In this document: one piece after another, positions 1-7,691 of the stretch
How positions within the stretch are numbered: the stretch's first letter is position 1
How the letters are laid out: every line of letters begins with the position of its first letter
Origin: Spirochaetes bacterium ADurb.Bin215
GTDB lineage: Bacteria > Spirochaetota > Spirochaetia > Treponematales > Treponemataceae
DNA: 46,973 nucleotides
Assembly (NCBI GenBank): GCA_002070025.1
Contig: MWCL01000014.1
Span: 1-46,973 of the forward strand
Reading direction: 5' to 3'
Position numbers and translations under genes: made by a program
The notes under the pieces: model-generated
Database searches by the model: none
The model's input: the letters and a program-made list of their open reading frames with translations, nothing else
Told to the model about the DNA's origin: nothing

Positions 1-161
1 GCGACCCAGGTGGTCAGATGATGGAGCACATCGGCCGCGGACCAGCGCGAAAAGGTTGGATCCGCGGAATCGTCATCCGGGAATTCACGGGAAAACCGGT
101 CGGCTTCATTGCGTGTTATTTCGAGAATACGAATACTGTCGGATACCTGCATACCATTCAT
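1..161 (-). CDS. DinB / maleylpyruvate-isomerase-like protein, N-terminal part
   Basis: Only about 54 N-terminal residues are inside the window; the gene runs off the left edge. The translation contains a helix with the pattern WSAADVLHHLTTW, which resembles the metal-site helix of DinB/ClbS-like four-helix-bundle proteins. The start at 161 is chosen because a TACTAT -10 box ends 6 bases upstream, the same arrangement as several other genes here; ATGs at 179 and 152 are also in frame. It is divergent from the WYL regulator at 349. The family call is an inference from one motif, and substrate is unknown. Confidence 0.55.
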   Translation of the reverse strand, partial: MNGMQVSDSIRILEITRNEADRFSREFPDDDSADPTFSRWSAADVLHHLTTWV

Positions 162-167
162 GACCTC

Positions 168-196
168 ATAGTACGGCATTATGGACTTATTGGCAC
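168..196 (-). promoter_or_regulatory. Promoter of the DinB-like gene, leaderless type
   Basis: Reading the minus strand, GTGCCA (191-196) and TACTAT (168-173) are separated by 17 bp. The -10 box ends 6 bases before the ATG at 161. No Shine-Dalgarno sequence fits between them. Confidence 0.45.
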
Positions 197-308
197 GTGT
201 TTTTTTATCTTTTCAATCTTCCGCCCATCATGGCCACCTCTTCGAACGGCTGTGAGAATTGCCAGACCGCGCCGGGTTTCGCCGTCTGCCTCAATATCTA
301 AAAAAACT

Positions 309-329
309 TTCAACAATTTTGATAGCAGT
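309..329 (+). repeat. Dispersed 21-bp repeat, copy 1
   Basis: The copy reads TTCAACAATTTT followed by GATAGCAGT. It sits in the divergent intergenic region, 19 bases before the WYL gene start, with a TAGAAT -10-like box (334-339) just after it. Together with the copy at 1265 it brackets the WYL gene. Confidence 0.85.
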
Positions 330-348
330 GTAGTAGAATGACTCTCTG

Positions 349-1281
349 ATGAAAGCAGAACGACTTCTCGCACTCCTCACCATCCTCCTCTCGGGCAAAC
401 GCGTCTCCGCACGCTGGCTTTCCGAAGAGCTCGAAGTATCCGAGCGCACCGTGTACCGCGATGTAGAGGCCCTTTCCGAAGCGGGATTTCCCGTCTACGC
501 TACTACCGGGCGGGATGGCGGTTTTTCCCTTATAGACGGGTTCCGCATGACCGGTCAGCTTTTTTCTACCGGCGAGATTCAGCGCATCATCTCCGCCCTC
601 GACGGACTGTCCGGCGTCTGCCCCCAGACCGAACTCGAAAGTCTCAAGCGGAAGTTCACCCTGCTCCTTACCGAATCGGGAGCCAAGGGAATTCCCTGTC
701 CGTCGAACCGTGTATTCATCGAACTGACGCCCTCGAACCGCGAAAAGTCGGTTATCGACCTGCTGGACGAGTCCATTTCCGCATCATCAGTTATCAGAAT
801 GACGTATTGCGACGTAAACGGCATGGAAACGACTCGGGACATTGAACCCGCCGCCCTCCTTTTTTTCTGGCAGTCCTGGTTCCTGTACGCCTGGTGCCGG
901 TTACGGGGCGCGTTCCGCTGCTTTCGCATTGCCCGGATTGAGGCAATTGAGCAAACCGGTCTCGTACGCACCGGTCCGGTTGCCGATCTCGCCGAGCGGC
1001 CCTGGAGAAAAGAATGGGAAAAGGAAGAATTTGAGGACATAGCCTTCGTAATCGGGCGGGAAGCCCGGGGACGAATCGCCGAATACTTTGACCGGGACGC
1101 CATTACCGAACAGGAAGACGGATCCCTTCTGGTACGCGGCCATTTTCCCACTGGCGAATGGGTGTTATCCTGGATCATGGGTCTTCCCGGAACCGTGTCC
1201 ATCATCTCCCCGCCAGCTCTCCGTGAACGCATGCGTGCCCGAGCCGCCGAAATCGTCGAAAAAAACCAACAATTTTCGTAG
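349..1281 (+). CDS. HTH/WYL-domain transcriptional regulator (YafY type)
   Basis: A 310-residue protein with an N-terminal winged-helix HTH of the DeoR/HTH_11 kind (about residues 1-60, including SERTVYRDVEALSEAGFPV) and a C-terminal WYL-like ligand-sensing region (about 140-215, with the IEPAALLFFWQSWFLYAW stretch). Length and order match YafY-type regulators, which control nearby genes or respond to nucleic-acid or small-molecule ligands. It has no convincing Shine-Dalgarno; a TAGAAT box lies 9 bases before ATG. The last codons and TAG stop lie inside a copy of the 21-bp dispersed repeat, so the repeat defines the C-terminus. Target genes are not known; the flanking DinB-like and DUF3795 genes are the obvious candidates. 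Confidence 0.88.
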   Translation: MKAERLLALLTILLSGKRVSARWLSEELEVSERTVYRDVEALSEAGFPVYATTGRDGGFSLIDGFRMTGQLFSTGEIQRIISALDGLSGVCPQTELESLKRKFTLLLTESGAKGIPCPSNRVFIELTPSNREKSVIDLLDESISASSVIRMTYCDVNGMETTRDIEPAALLFFWQSWFLYAWCRLRGAFRCFRIARIEAIEQTGLVRTGPVADLAERPWRKEWEKEEFEDIAFVIGREARGRIAEYFDRDAITEQEDGSLLVRGHFPTGEWVLSWIMGLPGTVSIISPPALRERMRARAAEIVEKNQQFS

Positions 1282-1285
1282 CAGT
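1265..1285 (+). repeat. Dispersed 21-bp repeat, copy 2 (degenerate)
   Basis: Reads ACCAACAATTTT followed by CGTAGCAGT, 18 of 21 matches to the consensus. It overlaps the last codons and the TAG stop of the WYL gene. Confidence 0.75.
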
Positions 1286-1294
1286 CCGCAAACA

Positions 1295-1311
1295 CTGACA
1301 CGAGATGTCAG
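1295..1311. promoter_or_regulatory. Inverted repeat upstream of the DUF3795 gene
   Basis: CTGACA and TGTCAG are separated by 5 bases (CGAGA). It lies between the WYL regulator and the downstream gene and is a candidate operator; the binding protein is unknown, with the WYL protein an obvious guess. Confidence 0.35.
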
Positions 1312-1329
1312 AGTTACCCTGTCATACTG

Positions 1330-1352
1330 CCTCCATACCCAACAGATGGAGG
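1330..1352 (+). promoter_or_regulatory. Hairpin covering the ribosome binding site of the DUF3795 gene
   Basis: CCTCCAT (1330-1336) can pair perfectly with ATGGAGG (1346-1352), which contains the Shine-Dalgarno of the ATG at 1359. If the 5' end of the mRNA lies upstream of 1330, the hairpin would hide the ribosome binding site. Confidence 0.4.
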
Positions 1353-1358
1353 ATTACC

Positions 1359-1688
1359 ATGGAAAAAATGATTGCATTCTGCGGGATCGACTGCGCACAG
1401 TGCGGCGCGTACATCGCGTCCATGACCAACGACGACGAACTCAGGAAAAAAACCGCCGAAGAATGGAAGGTTGCCCACAATTTCGATTTTACCCCCGAGA
1501 TGATCAACTGTCACGGCTGCCACGCGACCGACGGTGTACAGGTTGGCTACTGCTCAATGTGCGAAATCCGCAAATGCGCTCTCGCCAAGAGTGTACAGAA
1601 TTGCGGGAAATGCACGGACTATCCCTGCACCACGATTACCGAATTCCACAAGATGGCTCCGGGAACGGAGGAAAACCTGCGCGCGTAA
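1359..1688 (+). CDS. DUF3795-type cysteine-rich protein
   Basis: A 109-residue protein rich in paired cysteines (CGIDCAQC near the N-terminus, then CHGC, CSMC, CALA, CGKC, C), the pattern of DUF3795 proteins, which are small putative metal-binding proteins common in anaerobes and of unknown biochemical role. The start at 1359 is preferred over the upstream in-frame ATG at 1305 because GGAGG lies 6 bases before it and the conserved part begins directly with MEKMIAFCG. The Shine-Dalgarno can be masked by a hairpin at 1330-1352. It is followed by a long perfect stem-loop at 1703-1737. Confidence 0.82.
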   Translation: MEKMIAFCGIDCAQCGAYIASMTNDDELRKKTAEEWKVAHNFDFTPEMINCHGCHATDGVQVGYCSMCEIRKCALAKSVQNCGKCTDYPCTTITEFHKMAPGTEENLRA

Positions 1689-1702
1689 GCCCGTCTTCCT
1701 CG

Positions 1703-1737
1703 GAGGCGATCAGCCCTCTGTGGGGGCTGATCGCCTC
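1703..1737. other. Perfect 14-bp stem-loop after the DUF3795 gene
   Basis: GAGGCGATCAGCCC (1703-1716) pairs perfectly with GGGCTGATCGCCTC (1724-1737) across a 7-base loop, starting 15 bases after the stop codon. It looks like a terminator or mRNA 3'-end structure, but no T-run follows, so classical intrinsic termination is not assured. Confidence 0.6.
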
Positions 1738-1741
1738 GCAC

Positions 1742-1770
1742 CTGCCGATTCTGAAAATCCATGGTATCAT
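1742..1770 (+). promoter_or_regulatory. Weak promoter of the glycan-binding-like gene, leaderless type
   Basis: TATCAT (1765-1770) ends 7 bases before ATG 1778; a weak -35 (CTGCCG, 1742-1747) lies 17 bp upstream. The TATCAT plus 7 bases plus ATG layout is the same as at the ankyrin gene. Confidence 0.35.
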
Positions 1771-1777
1771 ATATGCC

Positions 1778-2743
1778 ATGAGACTATGTTTTCTTATGTT
1801 TACCGTCATGCTCTTTCTCACAGGTCCGCTTGCGGCGCAGGCTCCCGACAGCGATGACGATACCCGTACGATGGCGTTTTTTAGTGCGCCGGGAATTCCG
1901 CTCGTCGGGGCAAGTTCACATCTGTATGATGGATCCTCCTGGAAGAAATATCACGAATCAAACCTCTTTGACCGGTCAGAGAAAACCGCCTGGGTCGAAG
2001 GAATTTACGGAACCGGTCTCGGAGAAAAAGTTCGCTTCGCCGTCCCGGCACACATTGAGTCACTTGAACTGATAAACGGCTATGCAGCCAGCGAGAAGCT
2101 GTTCATCGCAAACGGCCGGGTACGAACCTTGCGTATTTCACTTCATGCGGGCTGCACCACGGAAGGTATGGTGTCAGAAATCGGACCGGTGTTTGAATCA
2201 ATCCGTTTGACAGATTATCGCGATGTATCAATCAGGGATACCATGGAAAAGCAAACAGTACCGCTCTACATCGACTGGAACGAAGCGGCGGACAAGGTTG
2301 CAGAATTTCGTGAAACCCTCGAAGCCGGTGGCATGCCGGTACATAATACGATCTTCTATATTGAAGCGGAAATTGCCTCGATATACCCCGGTGAAAAATG
2401 GATGGATACCTGTATCGCCGAAATTGACTGGACATACGAAGCGGGGTACCAGGGCCCGGAAGGAATCCGTCATGCTGACATCGTCGGACCGCTATATGTG
2501 GAAACAGGTGCCGAGTGGGATGTCATCATTTTGCTCGATGACGTTTTTGCCAACCGGTATGAATCATACAAAGATGAGGAACTCTACGATTCCGGCAGCT
2601 GGACCTTCATGAACGGAACACTCATCATGGAAATCGACGGCCGTGGCATGACCCTCCAATACGACCGCATCATCATTGACGGCTGCTCCATACTCTTTGT
2701 CGATGACGAAGGAAACGAAATCCGCTACCGCCGCGGCGCGTAA
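1778..2743 (+). CDS. Secreted protein with NADase-type glycan-binding-like (discoidin-fold) domain
   Basis: A 321-residue protein with an N-terminal signal peptide ending near LAAQAPDS (cleavage around residue 20-22). Residues of about 55-120 (WVEGIYGTGLGEKVRF, then an LELINGYAASEKLF segment) match the pattern of the NADase-type glycan-binding domain, a discoidin-like beta-sandwich seen in secreted spirochaete proteins. The C-terminal half is acidic and aromatic-rich and is not recognised. The start is chosen at the signal peptide; the frame is open back to 1088 but that overlaps two other genes. No Shine-Dalgarno is present and a TATCAT box lies 7 bases before ATG. The stop is followed at once by GC-rich hairpin repeats. 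Function is unknown; a role at the cell surface or periplasm is inferred. Confidence 0.72.
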   Translation: MRLCFLMFTVMLFLTGPLAAQAPDSDDDTRTMAFFSAPGIPLVGASSHLYDGSSWKKYHESNLFDRSEKTAWVEGIYGTGLGEKVRFAVPAHIESLELINGYAASEKLFIANGRVRTLRISLHAGCTTEGMVSEIGPVFESIRLTDYRDVSIRDTMEKQTVPLYIDWNEAADKVAEFRETLEAGGMPVHNTIFYIEAEIASIYPGEKWMDTCIAEIDWTYEAGYQGPEGIRHADIVGPLYVETGAEWDVIILLDDVFANRYESYKDEELYDSGSWTFMNGTLIMEIDGRGMTLQYDRIIIDGCSILFVDDEGNEIRYRRGA

Positions 2744-2744
2744 A

Positions 2745-2862
2745 ACCCGGCGGGGTGCGCCACTCCCCGCGTTCTGCTCAACTCCCCGGCGGGGTGCGCT
2801 ACTTTCCGCGTTCTGCTCAGCTCCCCGGCGGGGTGCGCTACTTTCCGCGGTTGTGCACCCGG
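2745..2862. repeat. GC-rich hairpin repeat cluster upstream of the ankyrin gene (3 units)
   Basis: Three tandem units of about 37-40 bp, each built round CCCGGCGGGGTGCG followed by a CCCCGC or TTCCGC arm and then GTTCTGCTCA. GCGGGG can pair with CCCCGC within a unit to form a hairpin. The cluster starts two bases after the stop of the preceding gene and ends at the -35 of the ankyrin gene. Related units lie at the other end of that gene. Confidence 0.8.
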
Positions 2863-2879
2863 GAAATACATCGTATCAT
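2851..2879 (+). promoter_or_regulatory. Promoter of the ankyrin-like gene, leaderless type
   Basis: TTGTGC (2851-2856), 17-bp spacer, TATCAT (2874-2879), then 7 bases to ATG 2887. No Shine-Dalgarno is visible. Confidence 0.5.
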
Positions 2880-2886
2880 GGTGCGC

Positions 2887-5800
2887 ATGAAACGCACCTT
2901 TTTGTTCACGCTATGCACACTTGCCTTTTTTCACCTTTCTGCCCGCGACCTTCCCAATGATATTGCGGACAATCTCTATCAGCTTGTAGCCGCGGAAGAT
3001 TCCGGGAGTCTCTACCAGCTGATTGTCGAAGGGTACGACCTTCCCGCAACCGTATCAAGTGACGGGTACACCATGAATCTTCTGGAGATCTTCGTACCGC
3101 ACCAGCCCTTCATTTATGATCCGCTCGTCATGAATCTCCTCGACTCAGGAGAACCGTTTACCCGCGAATCCTTCCTCGCCATGATGCACCAGAGCGCACC
3201 CTTCCCCGGCTATGTCTATCATCCGGCGAATGCTTCGCTCCGGGAAGAACTCACCGGCGAGATAATCAGCTACCACCGGGAAAAGGGCACCCTGCAGCAG
3301 AGCGATATCCGCCCCCTCATCCGGTATGAACAGGACATCAATACCATCCTCCACGCACTCTACCGTGGCGATACGGAGACCGCCTGCCGTGTTCTCACGG
3401 ACGCGTTCGCGTTTGCGTCAGTCCATTTCCCGCAGCGGGTAGATGGTGATTACCTCTACCGGCAGAATACCGCGACCTATGAGCGCTCCGAATTCCAGTA
3501 CCTGGCCTTTATCGCCTTTATCCTTGACCGGACGGAATTTATTGAACGCCTCTACAGCCTCACGCCGGAAGCATTTGAACGCGCCATGCGAAGCGGTATC
3601 CTTACCGCCTTTGCCACGTCTCTCGAAAATATGGAATTTATCCGCGAACTCCCGCACTACGATCACAAGGTATTTCTGGAGGTTGCGGCCGAGTTACCCG
3701 ATGTACAGGCAACCATTTTTGCATCTGAATTGCTTCACGGCACCATGGATAAACAGGATTACAAGAAACAGAAGTTTGATCCCTGGACACTTCTGGAACT
3801 TGCGGCAAACCATCCCGATTTTGCCCGCGCCCTTTTTTCCGAACTTGATTATGACTATTCCGACCTGCTCGCGTCCCTTTCCGAAGAAACGGTATACAAG
3901 ACAGAAATCGATGCCGAGTACTTGTCCATTCCGCTGGAATACTGGATTTACGCGCTTGGTACGCCAGAGGCGATTAACGCATGGTTCCTTGAAATAGAAC
4001 GGGAAGCGGTTTGTATTGAGGCAGCCCGGTCCTTCGCATTCAATCCGAAGATTACCGATTTCAAAAAACTCACCCGTCATCTTGATAACTACTTTAATAA
4101 AGAAGACCTGTTCGTGCATGCTGCAATCCACCGGAACCCCCGCCTCCTTTCCTGGCTCATCAGGGAAAAGAACGTCCGCTTCTCCGATTGTACGACCAGA
4201 AGGACTTCCTTTCCCATAGAAGAAATGATTCCTCCCTCCTCCCTGCTTTTCGGCAGCGATCCGGAAACGGTCCGCCTGCTCATCGAAGCAGGCATGCCGA
4301 CCGATATTGTGTTTAAAACTGACTCGAAGTTCTGGACAGTCAATCAACAGTACGCTTCACGACTCAACGTATTACACGACGGCGGGTATTCCATAATCCG
4401 AACACCGGTAGAACGCCCGCTGGTAGAACTTGCGGCCTTTGTGTCAGGCAAGGAAATCCTTGAGCCGCTTCTCGACGGAATACATACCGATTTTACACAG
4501 GTTCTCCTCCCCGCCATCGAGTCCGACCGGGCAGATCTGATCCGGCTCCTCCACGAGCGGAATTATCCGCTACCTGATTTCTCGCTCTCCATGAATCCGG
4601 GAAATCCATGGACACTGGCCATGAAACACCGTTCATACCGGGTGGCCGAACTCTGGCTCGCGGCAAAGAAGCCTGACCCGTGCCGCATTGATACAACCGG
4701 TCTGCCGCTCGGCCTTGTTGACCTCTTTCATCAGCAGGGACTCCTTGATACGAACATCGCGATCGACACCTTCACCTTTTATGCAAAATGGGGGTTTGAT
4801 GATAAAGCCTTCGATCTCGTTCATGAAAACGAATCCCTGCGGGAAACGCTCGGACAAAAACAACATCTCCTCCTTGCCATTGCCGCAGGAAGCTCGCGGG
4901 AAGTCCTTGTGTCAAAATTGATTCAATCGTACCCCGACATGGTTCCGGAAGACCTGTTTGATCAGGTTGATGTATTCACGAACGCCATGAAGGGCGACCT
5001 CGTCGGCCTTATGGATCAGCTCCTCGAAAAAAATCCGTCACTCGTTAACGCATGGGATCATGACGGGAAAAGTCTCCTGGCAATTGCGCTCTCTCTTGCT
5101 GACTCACACCATGTACCGTATCTCATTAAACGGGGTGCCCGGCCGGACTGGCCGGACGGCAGAGGAGAAATAGTACTGCCGGTCATCCTGCAAATCATTC
5201 ATTATTTCCCGGATTCCGACGGACTCAAGCAACACATGAAAGATACTGGTGTAAACCTTAAGGCACGGAATGACGAGCGTTCCGTCCGGCTTTTCAGGGC
5301 GATAAAATCAGGTGATACCGCGGCGGCACTATACGCACTTGCGCAAGGGGCCAACGCGAACACGCTGGTAAGCAGTACAACAGAGGGCGTAACACAAACC
5401 CTTCCCGCGATATACCATGCGCTTGACGAATCGTCCATCCATCTGCTTTTCCATCTTCTGACCCTTGGTGCGCATCCGGATCCGGTAGCGGAAAGTCCCT
5501 ACAGCCCGCTCATGCTCGCAATCAAGAATCGAAACTATACCGCGGCCCGAATTCTGCTCTTCTTCGGTGCCAACCAGCATCGCCTGCTCCCCCCAACGGC
5601 AGCCTTGCACTTTCCCGGATACCGGAAGGGCATGACCATTCTTGCATGGCTTTCACAGTCCGGTGAAAGCGACACACTGTTTATGAAAAACAGTCCCGGC
5701 AAAGAACGAAAAAAGGTTGATGATGACGCAATGGATTTTTCCGGCTATACCAGCACTAATACCGGTCCATCCAGTCTCTTTTACGCGGTCGCGAACGGTA

Positions 5801-6381
5801 ACCGCAAGCGTGTCGAACATCTCAAAGAAACAATGCCGGACTTTGCCATCCGCTGGTACCACAAGGATATTCTCCTCGCCGCAATCTGGGCGGAAGACAT
5901 TGCAGCCGTTCAGGATCTCAACGCGCACGGCGTCACCCCCGATGACTGGTTCCTCAACAGAATCATTATTCGTAAAATTCTTGCGTATCCCGAACTCGAG
6001 GAAATCTATTATTCTGAACCAGGTGAAGTGGGATACATGTTTACACACGGCCACTACAATGACAAGGTTCCCGCTGAACTCGCGGAAACCGTATCGGTGG
6101 AACACATGGAAACACTCATCGGGAAAGGACTGCCCATCCATGGAGAAACCCCGGAAACGAACCCCGCCTTCGCGGCGGCACGCGCCGGAAACTTCCCGAT
6201 GACCCGTCTTCTTCTGGAACACGGCGCGCATTGGTATACACCAAATCCCAAAACTGAGTACGACTACATCTTCCACGATGTTCCCGACGCACACACGCTC
6301 GCAGCCCTTTTCGGTTTTATCAGGGACCGCATACGCGAAAACCAGACCCGGTATCGCTACATCTTCGAAGAAGGGTATTGA
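2887..6381 (+). CDS. Large secreted ankyrin-repeat-like protein
   Basis: A protein of 1164 residues that starts with a short signal peptide (MKRTFLFTLCTLAFFHLSARD, cleavage near residue 18). The rest is a long alpha-helical array with scattered ankyrin signatures: VRLLIEAGMPTD, LLAIALSLADSHHVPYLIKRGARPDW, LMLAIKNRNYTAARILLFFGANQ, and FAAARAGNFPMTRLLLEHGAHW near the C-terminus. Most repeats are degenerate. Such proteins usually bind other proteins; this one should act outside the cytoplasm. The start at 2887 is set by the signal peptide and by the promoter, since the in-frame extension back to 2755 is only translated GC-rich repeat. GC-rich hairpin units flank both ends of the gene. Confidence 0.75.
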   Translation: MKRTFLFTLCTLAFFHLSARDLPNDIADNLYQLVAAEDSGSLYQLIVEGYDLPATVSSDGYTMNLLEIFVPHQPFIYDPLVMNLLDSGEPFTRESFLAMMHQSAPFPGYVYHPANASLREELTGEIISYHREKGTLQQSDIRPLIRYEQDINTILHALYRGDTETACRVLTDAFAFASVHFPQRVDGDYLYRQNTATYERSEFQYLAFIAFILDRTEFIERLYSLTPEAFERAMRSGILTAFATSLENMEFIRELPHYDHKVFLEVAAELPDVQATIFASELLHGTMDKQDYKKQKFDPWTLLELAANHPDFARALFSELDYDYSDLLASLSEETVYKTEIDAEYLSIPLEYWIYALGTPEAINAWFLEIEREAVCIEAARSFAFNPKITDFKKLTRHLDNYFNKEDLFVHAAIHRNPRLLSWLIREKNVRFSDCTTRRTSFPIEEMIPPSSLLFGSDPETVRLLIEAGMPTDIVFKTDSKFWTVNQQYASRLNVLHDGGYSIIRTPVERPLVELAAFVSGKEILEPLLDGIHTDFTQVLLPAIESDRADLIRLLHERNYPLPDFSLSMNPGNPWTLAMKHRSYRVAELWLAAKKPDPCRIDTTGLPLGLVDLFHQQGLLDTNIAIDTFTFYAKWGFDDKAFDLVHENESLRETLGQKQHLLLAIAAGSSREVLVSKLIQSYPDMVPEDLFDQVDVFTNAMKGDLVGLMDQLLEKNPSLVNAWDHDGKSLLAIALSLADSHHVPYLIKRGARPDWPDGRGEIVLPVILQIIHYFPDSDGLKQHMKDTGVNLKARNDERSVRLFRAIKSGDTAAALYALAQGANANTLVSSTTEGVTQTLPAIYHALDESSIHLLFHLLTLGAHPDPVAESPYSPLMLAIKNRNYTAARILLFFGANQHRLLPPTAALHFPGYRKGMTILAWLSQSGESDTLFMKNSPGKERKKVDDDAMDFSGYTSTNTGPSSLFYAVANGNRKRVEHLKETMPDFAIRWYHKDILLAAIWAEDIAAVQDLNAHGVTPDDWFLNRIIIRKILAYPELEEIYYSEPGEVGYMFTHGHYNDKVPAELAETVSVEHMETLIGKGLPIHGETPETNPAFAAARAGNFPMTRLLLEHGAHWYTPNPKTEYDYIFHDVPDAHTLAALFGFIRDRIRENQTRYRYIFEEGY

Positions 6382-6528
6382 TCATCTCCCGCCGGGGTGT
6401 TTGCACCCCGCGTTCTGTTCAACACGCCGCCGGGGTACTCAACTCCCCGCGACAGCTCAACACCCGGCGGGGTGCTCAACTCCCCGCGACGGTTCAACAT
6501 CCCGGCGGGGTGCTCAGCTCCCCGCGCG
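6382..6528. repeat. GC-rich hairpin repeat cluster downstream of the ankyrin gene (4 units)
   Basis: Four units of about 37 bp with the core CCCGGCGGGGTGCTCAA and CTCCCCGCG. Each can fold by pairing GCGGGG with CCCCGC; in the first unit CGGGGTG pairs with CACCCCG. The cluster begins directly after the ankyrin stop and its last unit encodes the final residues and stop of the convergent MFS gene. The units are in the same orientation as those at 2745-2862. They may act as a bidirectional transcript end, though T-runs are absent. Confidence 0.8.
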
Positions 6529-7683
6529 AATCGTCCGCAGCCGTTCAGAGCTCACGAATAGCACGGCGATGTACCCGAGCAAAAAGACCGGCAGCAGCGC
6601 GAGACTCGTCACCGACGACACAAAGCCGAACAGCGGCGGCAGGAAGGTAGTGCCGATGTAGGCGAACGCCATCTGCACGCCCATGACCGACTGCGCGTGC
6701 GTGCTCCCGAAGCGCACCGGCGTTTCATGGAGCATACAGGGAAAGATAGGTGCGCAGCCGAATCCCACGAGCAGGAACCCGGCAAGCGTCGCGGCAACCG
6801 GAAGCGGCGCCAACATGAGGATGACGCCGGCGATGATGATGATCGCCCCGCCCCGGATAAGGTTATTGTTGCTTATTTTGAACGTGGCGAATCCGGTGAG
6901 AAAACGCCCGGTGGTAATGCTCGCGAAAAATGCCGAAACCCATGACGCGGCGGCGGCCGGTTCAAAACCTTTTACCGCGACAAGGTAGGTTCCGCCCCAC
7001 AATCCCATGGACGCCTCGATACCGCAATAAAACAAAAAGGTGACGAGGGCAAAGGGGACGCCGCGCATGGAAACAACCTGGGCAAGAGATGGGTGTTCTA
7101 CCGACGAATCCACCGGCGCGACCCCCGAACGTGCGGCAACTTTCTTCCACAACGGAATTGAAACGATGAGAACGACAACAAGCACCCACTGGAACACACC
7201 AATAGAAAGATACCCCGTGCGCCACGAGTAATTGTTCCGCAGCAACAGGGCAAGAAGAAGCGGTCCGGAAAGCGCACCGACACCCCAGAAGCTGTGGAGC
7301 CAGCTCATGTGCCGCGACTCGTAATGCTCGGCCACAAAGGCGTTAAGCCCGGCGTCAACCGAACCGGCACCGAGACCGAGCGGAATGGCGGCGGCGATGA
7401 GCCACCAGAACGACGGGAGCAGGCCGAACCCGAGAAGCGCGATCGCTGTCAGACCGACACTGAACGCGGTAACCTTCCCGGTGCCGAAGCGGCGCAGCAC
7501 TCGCCCCGAGTTCATGCTCGAGACAATCGTGCCGCCGGCGATGATGACCTGCAGGATTCCGGCAAAGCTGACCGGAACGGCAAACCCGGGGCGCATGGCG
7601 GGCCAGGCGGCACCGAGAAGCGCGTCCGGCAATCCCAGACTGATAAACGCAACATAGATAAGTACCAGTAATACAGTAGCCAT
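6514..7683 (-). CDS. MFS transporter, FHS/YbjJ-like
   Basis: A 389-residue integral membrane protein with about 12 hydrophobic segments. It has the MFS loop SSMNSGRVLRRFGTGKV between helices 2 and 3, the FHS-like stretch GLGAGSVDAGLNAFVAE, and then SWLHSFWGVG. These suggest a sugar or drug proton-coupled transporter of the FHS-like subfamily; substrate unknown. The start at 7683 is set by AGGAG eight bases upstream. It lies 8 bp after the XRE regulator in the same direction and is probably co-transcribed and controlled by it. The last codons (AGS-stop) fall in a GC-rich hairpin unit. A paralogue lies at 8347-9516. Confidence 0.88.
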   Translation of the reverse strand: MATVLLVLIYVAFISLGLPDALLGAAWPAMRPGFAVPVSFAGILQVIIAGGTIVSSMNSGRVLRRFGTGKVTAFSVGLTAIALLGFGLLPSFWWLIAAAIPLGLGAGSVDAGLNAFVAEHYESRHMSWLHSFWGVGALSGPLLLALLLRNNYSWRTGYLSIGVFQWVLVVVLIVSIPLWKKVAARSGVAPVDSSVEHPSLAQVVSMRGVPFALVTFLFYCGIEASMGLWGGTYLVAVKGFEPAAAASWVSAFFASITTGRFLTGFATFKISNNNLIRGGAIIIIAGVILMLAPLPVAATLAGFLLVGFGCAPIFPCMLHETPVRFGSTHAQSVMGVQMAFAYIGTTFLPPLFGFVSSVTSLALLPVFLLGYIAVLFVSSERLRTIRAGS

Positions 7684-7691
7684 GAAATCTC

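Noticed and set aside
1088-1777. Long N-terminal extension of the glycan-binding-like protein
   Set aside because: It overlaps the WYL and DUF3795 genes in another frame and would bury the signal peptide.
2755-2886. N-terminal extension of the ankyrin-like protein
   Set aside because: The extra 44 codons are translated GC-rich hairpin repeat; the signal peptide begins at 2887 and the promoter lies inside the extension.
3694-4347. Open frame antisense to the ankyrin gene
   Set aside because: No motifs or ribosome site; the sense frame is well supported.
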